A DNA stretch of 9,165 bases from Desulfitobacterium_A sp035539115 (GTDB lineage: Bacteria; Bacillota; Desulfitobacteriia; Desulfitobacteriales; Desulfitobacteriaceae), in the NCBI RefSeq assembly GCF_035539115.1, contig NZ_DATLJA010000005.1, positions 1 through 9,165 on the forward strand, written 5' to 3'. Positions 1 through 5,030 of this stretch are shown in pieces; position 1 is the stretch's first letter; the number at the start of each line of letters is the position of its first letter. The position numbers and the translations under genes are program-made. Under the pieces are notes generated by a model. The model searched no databases and was not told the origin of the DNA. It saw only the letters and a list, made by a program, of their open reading frames with translations.

Positions 1-19
1 AAAAATCACCTCAAACTAC

Positions 20-67
20 AGTATAGATAAATTATATTGAGATATCTATGGTTATCTCCACTATACT
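20..67. repeat. Nested inverted repeats in AT-rich DNA
   Basis: Two nested arms are visible: AGTATAG (20-26) with CTATACT (61-67), and GAGATA (39-44) with TATCTC (53-58) around an 8-nt loop. The spacing between the arms is uneven (12 nt on the left, 2 nt on the right), so any cruciform or RNA hairpin would carry a bulge. There is no T-tract typical of a terminator. It may be an operator or the remains of a mobile element end. Its function is unknown. Confidence 0.3.
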
Positions 68-143
68 ATATAATTCAACACAATTGAGGTAGATTCCTGC
101 TTTTTGATGAAAAAATCAGAGGGTTTCTGCACCAGAATCAGCA

Positions 144-431
144 ATGTATAATATTTTTTTTCAAAACAGTATTCATCATGTAAGTAGTCAACTTACGAAA
201 GGAACCGTTAATGGTCAAGAATATAAAGGAACAAAATTCTATGTAAATATACCATTTTACAAAATAATTAACCCTCAGAATGTTGAGGAATATGGGAATA
301 GGTTATTTAAACTAATAACTGAGATGAATGCTATTTTAGAATCTTTTAACTTGGTTCCAACTGATATTATCGATGGACCTGAAGGGAAACGAGGATGGTT
401 AATCTCATTTAAAAATAGATTTATTAAGTAA
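144..431 (+). CDS. Hypothetical protein, 95 aa, unrecognised
   Basis: This is an ATG-initiated open frame of 95 residues that I do not recognise. The product is rich in Asn, Ile, Phe and Lys, has no membrane segment or signal peptide, and ends in a basic tail (WLISFKNRFIK). A short acidic/helical stretch around residues 47-66 and a DGPEGKRGW turn near 77-85 suggest a folded domain. No Shine-Dalgarno sequence precedes the ATG. The frame stays open upstream only to a TGA at 108-110 and has no other ATG/GTG/TTG start. The AT-rich base and codon use differs from the metabolic genes to the right, which fits acquired DNA or a 5'-truncated relic. It may not be expressed. Confidence 0.4.
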   Translation: MYNIFFQNSIHHVSSQLTKGTVNGQEYKGTKFYVNIPFYKIINPQNVEEYGNRLFKLITEMNAILESFNLVPTDIIDGPEGKRGWLISFKNRFIK

Positions 432-532
432 AGCAAACCTCCCATTATCCATATTATCTGAACAAATGGTGATATAGAGTTGGGACATAATTTTCGCTAT
501 GTAGTGAATCTTTTTGAGGATGAGGTGTCAAA

Positions 533-778
533 ATGCCAAAGAAAAGATGTCCAGCCTGTGGCTCAAATCATACCCTTAAGATCATATACGGAGAGCCAAC
601 ATATGAAGCTTTTGAGGCAGCTGAAGGCGGAGAGCTTGTTCTGGGTGGCTGTTGCGTTACTTCAAACGATCCTACCCACTTTTGCAAGACTTGTGACCAG
701 CAGTTTGGGGTGACAGATTCAATGCTGCAGTACGATATGGGAGCAACGCTTACCCACCCTACTGGAACAAATTGCTAA
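533..778 (+). CDS. Small zinc-ribbon protein, 81 aa
   Basis: This is a short cytoplasmic protein with two CxxC knuckles, C6-x2-C9 (CPACGS) and C51-x2-C54 (CKTC), the classic four-ligand zinc ribbon. Extra cysteines lie at 40, 41 and 81. Between the knuckles is the GEPTYEAFEAAEGGELVLGGC stretch around residues 20-40. I recall this pattern from a widespread family of small uncharacterised bacterial proteins in which a GxPT...AExGExxLGGC segment links the two knuckles. The start is supported by a GAGGT ribosome binding site at 522-526, 6 nt before the ATG. No specific function can be assigned; zinc binding is inferred from the motif. It appears to be a single-gene unit, with no clear terminator before the next gene. 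Confidence 0.85.
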   Translation: MPKKRCPACGSNHTLKIIYGEPTYEAFEAAEGGELVLGGCCVTSNDPTHFCKTCDQQFGVTDSMLQYDMGATLTHPTGTNC

Positions 779-812
779 AGGTGATGCGAAAATATATTGA
801 TGAACGTATTTG

Positions 813-848
813 TTGACGAAATTCGACAAAACTTCCTATGGATAAAAT
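813..848 (+). promoter_or_regulatory. Spo0A-box inverted pair in putative spo0E-like promoter
   Basis: TTCGACAAAA at 822-831 is the reverse complement of TTTTGTCGAA, a full match to the Spo0A binding box core TGTCGAA. One base away, TTGACGAA (813-820) is a one-mismatch copy in the opposite orientation, giving the dyad TTGACGAA-A-TTCGACAA. The left half also contains a near-consensus -35 hexamer (TTGACG, 813-818), with a weak -10 TATGGA at 837-842 (18-bp spacer) or TAAAAT at 843-848. Spo0A bound here would overlap the -35 element. Whether it activates or represses cannot be told from sequence. The downstream gene is a Spo0E-type phosphatase, which makes the placement meaningful. Confidence 0.5.
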
Positions 849-906
849 CTATTATTTTGCAGTACAATAGACATTGTGAGTCCTAGGAAGGGAAGTTTGA
901 ATTGAA

Positions 907-1083
907 GTGGAATGCCAAGTTGCTCATTTGATCAAGTTTATTGAAGAAATGCGAAGAGAGCTTATTCAATTAGGAAAAAGTAAACCCCTCACGGATCCAG
1001 AGGTCGTAAAGCTAAGTCAAAGATTAGATCGATTGCTGAATGAATACCAACTAATTAGTGATAAGGTTTTAACATCTAAGTAG
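907..1083 (+). CDS. Spo0E-like aspartyl-phosphate phosphatase, 58 aa
   Basis: Spo0E-family proteins are small two-helix hairpins that dephosphorylate Spo0A~P (or related response regulators) and so delay sporulation. This product has the family pattern: a first helix with IEEMRRELIQLG (about residues 12-23), the turn KSKPLTDPEVV, and the signature SQRLDRLLNEYQ (residues 37-48) matching the SQxLDxxLNxY consensus. The length of 58 aa is typical. The GTG at 907 is chosen because a TGA (898-900) closes the frame just upstream and an AGGAAGGGAAG ribosome binding site lies at about 885-895, slightly far (11 nt) from the GTG. An internal ATG at 949 would remove the start of helix 1. The gene ends before a bidirectional terminator, so it is monocistronic. 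Confidence 0.85.
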   Translation: MECQVAHLIKFIEEMRRELIQLGKSKPLTDPEVVKLSQRLDRLLNEYQLISDKVLTSK

Positions 1084-1110
1084 GATTTAAATATTTTTTC
1101 AACGTTGCTA

Positions 1111-1160
1111 AAAACAAAAGGCGGAACCCATAATAAGTAGGGGTCCGCCTTTGTTTTATT
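1111..1160. terminator. Bidirectional Rho-independent terminator
   Basis: GGCGGA (1120-1125) pairs with TCCGCC (1144-1149), followed after an A-G mismatch by CCC (1127-1129) with GGG (1140-1142). An A-rich run lies on the left and TTTGTTTT on the right, so either strand yields a GC stem followed by a U-tract. It sits between the convergent Spo0E-like gene (plus) and the 20-codon gene (minus), serving both. Confidence 0.85.
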
Positions 1161-1193
1161 CTATTTTGGTGAGTTCAATCAGGAGCTCGCATT

Positions 1194-1256
1194 TCATTTC
1201 GGTTTTTTAGGCTGCTTTGGTTTCTTTGTCTCCTTCTTGGTGCTTTTTTCTCCCAT
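1194..1256 (-). CDS. Tiny Lys/Pro-rich protein, 20 aa
   Basis: The minus strand carries a 20-codon frame starting with ATG at 1256 and ending in TGA. It is preceded by a strong ribosome binding site, GAAAGGAGTG (1264-1273, AAGGAG core at 1267-1272, 10 nt from the ATG). The product begins MGEKST and continues KKETKKPKQPKKPK: 10 of 20 residues are Lys and 4 are Pro, so it is very basic and probably unstructured. It could bind nucleic acid or an acidic partner; this is inference. The strong ribosome binding site, clean stop and downstream bidirectional terminator argue that it is a real gene rather than a chance frame. Function unknown. Confidence 0.6.
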   Translation of the reverse strand: MGEKSTKKETKKPKQPKKPK

Positions 1257-1361
1257 TGTATGACACTCCTTTCATATTAATAATGACACATCAATAGTTC
1301 TACAAAACGAACGAAATTCCTGCTGAGAAACGGGCTAGATTATTAACTTGTCTTTTAAAAA

Positions 1362-1396
1362 TTGTGTGTTGACGATGGGGTGCGGTATACTATAGC
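1362..1396 (+). promoter_or_regulatory. Putative sigma-A promoter of the flavoprotein gene
   Basis: Two overlapping readings are possible: TTGTGT (1362-1367) with TATACT (1386-1391) at 18-bp spacing, or TTGACG (1369-1374) with TATAGC (1391-1396) at 16 bp. Either would start transcription about 35-40 nt before the ATG at 1439. Confidence 0.45.
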
Positions 1397-1438
1397 GAGA
1401 GTAGGCTGATTTATTGGATTTGTCTAAGGGGGATTACG

Positions 1439-2683
1439 ATGCCTAAAGGAGAACAAATTAAGATTGTTGTGGTGGGAGGAGGGGCAGCGGGTTTGTTTGC
1501 TGCTGTGATAGCCGGTCACCAAGGGGCTCAGGTCACTATTTTAGAGAAAAACCAGCGGGTGGGTAAGAAGATATTAGCGACAGGTAATGGTCGTTGTAAT
1601 TTAACCAATATGGATATGCACATCTCTCATTTTCATGGCATGAATCCTAAGTTTGCTTATAATGCCCTGCAGGCTATGGATAATATTCAGACCATCGATT
1701 ATTTCGAACACTTGGGGATTACCCATAAGGTTGAAGAGGAAGGAAAGGTTTTCCCCTTTTCCAATCAGGCGTCCAGTGTCTTAGATGTATTACGCTATGA
1801 ATTGAATCGGCTAGGAATAGAAACCATTGTTGAGGCAGAAGTGAAGGAGATTCGAAAACAGTCCGAGGGTTTTGATATTTTAGCTAAGAATGGGGCCAAG
1901 TATTTTGCTCATCGAGTAATTCTCGCGACCGGAGGCAAAGCAGCTCCTAATTTAGGTTCTAATGGCAGTGGCTACGCCTTAGCCGAAAAACTAGGGCATC
2001 GTTTAATTGAGCCATTTCCATCGCTTGTTCAGCTTAAGCTGGCCGAGCCTTTTCTCAAGCAAATTAAAGGAATAAAATTTGATGGAGATGCGGAGATCAT
2101 CGTCCAAAATAAAACCGTAGCTAAGGCGCGAGGAGAATTATTATTTACTGAGTACGGTATTTCTGGCCCAGCTATTTTCCAATTAAGTCGGACGGCTGCG
2201 GAAAAACTGAAAAAGAGCCAAGCGGTTTGGGTCAAGGTCGTGCTCATCAACCATCTGCCAAAGGATCAGCTCGTGAGCTATGTGAATAAACGCTGGCAGG
2301 ATAATCCTGAAAAAAATGTGTCCTTTAGTTTTGTTGGCTTTATCAATAAACAACTTGTACCGGTATTGCTGAAACAGGCTGGTATCGAAGATCTTAACAA
2401 GCCAGTGGCGCTCTTGACCGCTCGGGAGAAGGAAGATATCATAAATATCTTGCAGGACTGGCGCTTTAAGGTAATAGGCACAAATACCTGGACGGCTGCT
2501 CAGGTCACCGCAGGGGGTATCGATGTACGAGATATAAACCAGAATACGATGGAATCGAAGTTAGTACCCGGGCTTTTCTTCGCGGGAGAAATTATGGATA
2601 TCGACGGAGACTGCGGAGGTTATAACTTGCAGTGGGCCTGGTCCTCTGGTTATGTAGCGGGGAAGAACGCTCAAACATACTAG
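1439..2683 (+). CDS. BaiN/YhiN/HI0933-family FAD-dependent oxidoreductase, 414 aa
   Basis: This is a soluble flavoprotein of the HI0933-like family (E. coli YhiN, clostridial BaiN), with length typical for the family. Visible elements in order are: an N-terminal Rossmann dinucleotide motif VVGGGAAGLFAA (residues 11-22) with the ribose-binding acid in LEK (35-37); the family signature GKKILATGNGRCNLTN (42-57); the internal ATGGKAAPNLGSNGSGY motif; TAGGI (357-361); and the C-terminal FAD-binding block from GLFFAGE to GGYNLQWAWSSG (378-404). BaiN has been assigned a role in bile-acid reduction in gut clostridia, but most members have no proven substrate, so I assign only an FAD-dependent oxidoreductase. 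The start is supported by AAGGGGGA (1426-1433), 5 nt before the ATG. It is transcribed alone between its own promoter and a terminator. Confidence 0.9.
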   Translation: MPKGEQIKIVVVGGGAAGLFAAVIAGHQGAQVTILEKNQRVGKKILATGNGRCNLTNMDMHISHFHGMNPKFAYNALQAMDNIQTIDYFEHLGITHKVEEEGKVFPFSNQASSVLDVLRYELNRLGIETIVEAEVKEIRKQSEGFDILAKNGAKYFAHRVILATGGKAAPNLGSNGSGYALAEKLGHRLIEPFPSLVQLKLAEPFLKQIKGIKFDGDAEIIVQNKTVAKARGELLFTEYGISGPAIFQLSRTAAEKLKKSQAVWVKVVLINHLPKDQLVSYVNKRWQDNPEKNVSFSFVGFINKQLVPVLLKQAGIEDLNKPVALLTAREKEDIINILQDWRFKVIGTNTWTAAQVTAGGIDVRDINQNTMESKLVPGLFFAGEIMDIDGDCGGYNLQWAWSSGYVAGKNAQTY

Positions 2684-2693
2684 AATAGAAAAG

Positions 2694-2750
2694 AAAAGAG
2701 CCCTCACATGGTAGATCATATATTCTACTATGGGAGGGCTCTTTATTATT
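2694..2750. terminator. Bidirectional terminator between convergent genes
   Basis: AAAGAGCCCTC (2695-2705) pairs with GAGGGCTCTTT (2734-2744), with an upper stem GTAGA (2711-2715)/TCTAC (2724-2728) and an 8-nt loop. U-tracts result on both strands. It ends the flavoprotein transcript on the plus strand and the thioesterase/decarboxylase operon on the minus strand. Confidence 0.9.
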
Positions 2751-2784
2751 TGTGTCCGGGACGTAGGTCTCACTTCAATTACCC

Positions 2785-3183
2785 CTAACGGGCAAGTTGA
2801 GTGACCATAAAAGTTGCAGTCCCAAAGGCTACCAGGTTGCCTGAATCATCCTTGATTTCACCTTGCCCAACAATAATTCTCCTGCCCTTTTGGATGATCT
2901 TACCCTCAGCCCAGAGTGTTCCTTCATTAACTGGACGCAAGTAATTTAATTTCAATTCCACAGTCGAAGCGCCTTCGCTCGAATCTAAGCGTTCATTTAC
3001 AGCTACAGCAATAGCCGAATCAAGCAAACCAGCAAGAACACCGCCATGAACATTTCCATAAAATTGTTTTAGCTGCTCAGTTACTTTCATAACAACTTGG
3101 GTTTTTCCGTCAACATTAGGGACAGTCGTCATGCCCATGTGTTTCCAGTAATCACCTGATTCTAGATCGGCAATTCGAACCAC
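2785..3183 (-). CDS. PaaI-type hotdog-fold acyl-CoA thioesterase, 132 aa
   Basis: This protein likely hydrolyses an acyl-CoA thioester to free acid and CoA in the cytoplasm. It has the single hotdog domain of the PaaI/YbgC-like group: the active-site helix motif NVHGGVLAGLLDSA (residues 44-57) with N44, H46, G47 and the acidic D55, then the central strands VELKLNYLRPV (75-85) and the closing GTATFMV. The start is GTG at 3183, chosen because AAGGAGG (3193-3199) sits 9 nt before it and the next in-frame ATG would remove 15 residues. It is the last gene of the minus-strand operon, 39 nt after the small membrane subunit and before the terminator at 2694-2750. This placement suggests it hydrolyses a CoA ester of the same pathway; the exact substrate is not readable. 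Confidence 0.85.
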   Translation of the reverse strand: MVRIADLESGDYWKHMGMTTVPNVDGKTQVVMKVTEQLKQFYGNVHGGVLAGLLDSAIAVAVNERLDSSEGASTVELKLNYLRPVNEGTLWAEGKIIQKGRRIIVGQGEIKDDSGNLVAFGTATFMVTQLAR

Positions 3184-3222
3184 TGAGTTCTGCCTCCTTT
3201 CGCCTTGTTCGGATGGGTACTA

Positions 3223-3390
3223 TTATTGCGAACTCTTTTTACTATCATCCGTAGAATCTGGGAACTTATTGCTAACAAAACTAAGACCTCTGATCAAGAA
3301 ACTGATCCCCCAAAGCACAAAGAAACAAGCAACAAAATCAAATACACTTAATACAAGTGCCCCTGAAAGAGTATCTGGAATAATTGCCAT
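3223..3390 (-). CDS. OadG/GcdD-like small membrane subunit, 55 aa
   Basis: This short frame encodes MAIIPDTLSG, then a hydrophobic segment at about residues 10-36 (ALVLSVFDFVACFFVLWG through ISFLIRGLSF), then a hydrophilic charged tail ending DSTDDSKKSSQ. One N-terminal transmembrane helix followed by a polar tail is the layout of the gamma/delta subunits (OadG, MmdD, GcdD) of Na+-translocating decarboxylases. Those subunits help assemble the carboxyltransferase and biotin carrier onto the beta subunit. At 55 aa it is shorter than typical OadG/GcdD (about 80-110 aa) and lacks an Ala/Pro-rich linker. The ATG follows the gcdB TAA with no gap (TAAATG), implying translational coupling; GGGGG inside the gcdB end may act as ribosome binding site. 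The assignment rests on topology and position, not on a sequence motif. Confidence 0.75.
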   Translation of the reverse strand: MAIIPDTLSGALVLSVFDFVACFFVLWGISFLIRGLSFVSNKFPDSTDDSKKSSQ

Positions 3391-4515
3391 TTAAAACGCC
3401 CCCAATAACGTTATCATGATTCCACCGGCTACCGCGGTCCCTAAAACACCCGCTAGATTGGGTCCCATAGCATGCATAATTAAGTAATTGCGTTTATTGT
3501 ATTGTAGCCCAATATTATGAGATACCCGTGCTGCCATTGGAACAGCTGCAATACCCGCTGAGCCGATTAGTGGATTGATTCTTCCTCCGCTTATCTTGCA
3601 CATCAGCCTCGCCCACAAGATGCCACTGGCTGTGCCAAAACAAAATGCAATGAGTCCAAGTGTCACGATTTTTAGTGTTTGTAGATTAACGAAGTTCTCT
3701 GCACTCATGGTTGATCCAATAGCAACGGCTATAAATACAGTAATGACATCTAAAAATACCCCTCCAATTGTGGCGGAAACTCTATCCATAACACCCGATT
3801 CCCTGATCAGGTTTCCCAACATCAAGCAGGAAATCAATGGCGCAATTGGTGGTAGTAATATCAAAACGATTAGAATCATCATGACGGGGAAAATGATTTT
3901 TTCACGCTTAGAGACGGGCTTTATTTTCGCCATAGCTATTTTTCTTTCTTCGAGCGGAACTAACGCTTTCATAATGGGTGGCTGAATCAGCGGAAGTAAT
4001 GCCATATAAGAATAGGCGGCAACAGCGATCGGTCCAAGTAAATGTGGAGCCAGTTTAGTCGCCACATAGATAGCCATGGGCCCATCTGCTCCTCCAATTA
4101 TGCCAATTGCACTAGCCTCAGCAAGACTAAAGCCCAGAAGTTTAGCACCAACTAATGCGATAAAAATACCTAAATGTGCGGCCGCGCCGAGGATAATCGT
4201 ACTCGGATTGGCAATCAATGGTCCAAAGTCCGTCATAGCGCCGACCCCTAAAAATATTAAAGGTGGGTAAATGACTAAGGCTATACCCTGGTAGTTATAA
4301 GCCAAAAGCCCACCCGGGGCCATTAAACCTGTACCCGGAATGTTTACTAGGATACAACCAATCCCTAGAGGCACTAGCAGGAAGGGCTCATACTTTTTTA
4401 CAATTCCAAACCATATAAATAATATGCCAATAGCTAACATGATTATATGAGCCGGTGTGAATTGTGCAAGACCTGTTCCTTGCCCCATCGCTTTTATCAT
4501 ATTGAAAACTTCCAT
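3391..4515 (-). CDS. gcdB: Na+-translocating decarboxylase beta subunit (GcdB/OadB family)
   Basis: This polytopic inner-membrane subunit decarboxylates carboxybiotin and couples this to Na+ export. The 374-aa product has about nine hydrophobic segments, and the family hallmarks are clear: IIGGADGPMAIYVATKLAPHL starting near 139, with D144 matching the essential Asp203 of Klebsiella OadB, and NPLIGSAG...AAVPMAAR (314-330), with N314, G318 and R330 matching N373, G377 and R389. The position matching Ser382 is Ala323. The ATG at 4515 has AAAGGAGA (4521-4528) as ribosome binding site. It heads a three-gene minus-strand operon, divergent from the biotin carrier and GcdA genes. Because the plus arm contains a GcdA carboxyltransferase, glutaconyl-CoA is the likely substrate of the complex; methylmalonyl-CoA or oxaloacetate enzymes use very similar beta subunits. 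Confidence 0.93.
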   Translation of the reverse strand: MEVFNMIKAMGQGTGLAQFTPAHIIMLAIGILFIWFGIVKKYEPFLLVPLGIGCILVNIPGTGLMAPGGLLAYNYQGIALVIYPPLIFLGVGAMTDFGPLIANPSTIILGAAAHLGIFIALVGAKLLGFSLAEASAIGIIGGADGPMAIYVATKLAPHLLGPIAVAAYSYMALLPLIQPPIMKALVPLEERKIAMAKIKPVSKREKIIFPVMMILIVLILLPPIAPLISCLMLGNLIRESGVMDRVSATIGGVFLDVITVFIAVAIGSTMSAENFVNLQTLKIVTLGLIAFCFGTASGILWARLMCKISGGRINPLIGSAGIAAVPMAARVSHNIGLQYNKRNYLIMHAMGPNLAGVLGTAVAGGIMITLLGAF

Positions 4516-4549
4516 AACAATCTCCTTTCAATTCGCAAGTCTTGATCCG

Positions 4550-4563
4550 GCAATTATAATTGC
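4550..4563. repeat. 14-bp perfect palindrome in the gcdB leader
   Basis: GCAATTATAATTGC is fully self-complementary and lies 35-48 bp upstream of the gcdB ATG, inside the leader predicted from the sigma-54 promoter at 4617-4632. It contains TATAAT on both strands but has no matching -35 on the minus strand. It may be a repressor operator or a secondary promoter element. Confidence 0.35.
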
Positions 4564-4616
4564 AGAAATCGAAAAAGTATATTCCTCCCCCCTTTTAGTC
4601 TGACATCCTTTAAATA

Positions 4617-4632
4617 AGCAATTTTCATGCCA
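4617..4632 (-). promoter_or_regulatory. Sigma-54 (-24/-12) promoter for gcdB operon
   Basis: Read on the minus strand the sequence is TGGCATGAAAATTGCT. It matches the RpoN consensus TGGCACG-N4-TTGCW at all but one base (C to T), with the required 10-nt spacing between the GG and GC dinucleotides. Transcription would start near 4606, giving a leader of about 90 nt before gcdB. Such promoters need an ATP-dependent enhancer-binding activator, which is not encoded in this window. Confidence 0.65.
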
Positions 4633-4674
4633 GACGTTGGAAACGAGAAATGTTAATGATCGTAAGGTGCCTGT

Positions 4675-4687
4675 ATCTGTGACAGAT
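4675..4687. promoter_or_regulatory. Dyad ATCTGT-G-ACAGAT, candidate activator site
   Basis: This is a perfect 6+1+6 inverted repeat located about 70-80 bp upstream of the predicted minus-strand start and about 245-255 bp upstream of the plus-strand start. Such distances are normal for enhancer sites of sigma-54 activators. The role is inferred from symmetry and position. Confidence 0.4.
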
Positions 4688-4706
4688 GTAGGGATATCCA
4701 TACACT

Positions 4707-4724
4707 TGTCTGGATAACCGGACA
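4707..4724. promoter_or_regulatory. Dyad TGTCTGG-ATAA-CCGGACA, candidate activator site
   Basis: Arms of 7 nt with one T-G mismatch surround a 4-nt centre. It lies 20 bp from the dyad at 4675-4687 and between the two divergent sigma-54 promoters, so both may form a pair of enhancer sites for one activator. Both dyads have a CTGT or TGTC type half-site, but they are not exact copies of each other. Confidence 0.4.
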
Positions 4725-4885
4725 GCGAATACACTCACATTTAATAAAAAGAGACGAACAAGCGTGAATGTTCAGAATGTTTTCGTCAGGGAAAGACCTT
4801 TTGTTCTATCTGTTTAAAAATGTACGTCCTGTCTTTATCCTATTTCTCTTAAGTCATCAGCATTTTTTTATGAACCATTAAGAAT

Positions 4886-4918
4886 ATGCCATTGCTAACA
4901 AGTAATGGCATTGTTTTT
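4886..4918 (+). terminator. Hairpin with T-tract overlapping the plus sigma-54 promoter
   Basis: ATGCCATT (4886-4893) and AATGGCAT (4904-4911) form a perfect 8-bp stem with a 10-nt loop, followed by TTGTTTTT. It looks like a weak, AT-rich terminator. The right arm and T-run are also the -24/-12 promoter, so the structure may stop upstream transcripts or be fortuitous. Confidence 0.4.
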
Positions 4919-4922
4919 GCAA
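4906..4922 (+). promoter_or_regulatory. Sigma-54 (-24/-12) promoter for biotin carrier-gcdA operon
   Basis: TGGCATTGTTTTTGCAA carries the -24 element TGGCA and the -12 element TTGCA, with exactly 10 nt between GG and GC, as RpoN holoenzyme requires. The start point would be near 4932, giving a leader of about 100 nt before the ATG at 5031. Finding a second such site in the opposite direction for gcdB supports both. Confidence 0.65.
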
Positions 4923-5030
4923 TGTAAGAAGGTAGAACAGCAGTTTATTTACGCATAACTATGGTTTCAAATTACTAAAGAGAGGTGAAATAGGTCTTCG
5001 TTTAAAGAAAAATTTTAGGAGGTATTAACA

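Larger units (their letters stand above)
4516..5030. other. 515-bp divergent control region of the gcd locus
   Basis: This gap between the divergent gcdB and biotin carrier genes holds no convincing gene. It contains a minus-strand sigma-54 promoter, a plus-strand sigma-54 promoter, two dyad-symmetric candidate activator sites, a 14-bp palindrome in the gcdB leader and a hairpin over the plus promoter, each listed separately. Further short repeats lie at 4753-4787: GACGAA/TTCGTC arms enclosing a GAATGTT direct repeat (4766-4772 and 4775-4781). No convincing sigma-A -35/-10 pair was found for either arm. Confidence 0.7.

Noticed and set aside
107..151. 14-codon frame beginning ATG AAA AAA upstream of the orphan ORF
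   Set aside because: It is too short, and the nearest GAGGT is 16 nt from the ATG; nothing supports translation.
480..713. 77-aa open frame overlapping the zinc-ribbon gene
   Set aside because: It overlaps 533-778 in another frame, has no ribosome binding site for its TTG start and no recognisable motif. The zinc-ribbon frame has a good ribosome binding site and clear cysteine motifs.
864..877. ACAAT-agac-ATTGT inverted repeat in the leader of the Spo0E-like gene
   Set aside because: The arms of only 5 AT-rich base pairs are expected by chance, and no regulator site is recognised.
1277..1305. TTGTAG-17-TATTAA minus-strand promoter for the 20-codon gene
   Set aside because: The predicted start near 1270 falls inside the ribosome binding site, so the transcript would lack it; the real promoter is probably further upstream.
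3575..3985. 136-aa plus-strand open frame inside gcdB
   Set aside because: It is antisense to the conserved membrane subunit; its hydrophobicity mirrors the complementary codons.
4528..4734. 68-aa minus-strand open frame upstream of gcdB
   Set aside because: It spans the predicted sigma-54 promoter and dyads, so its start would lie upstream of the transcript start; it has no ribosome binding site or family resemblance.
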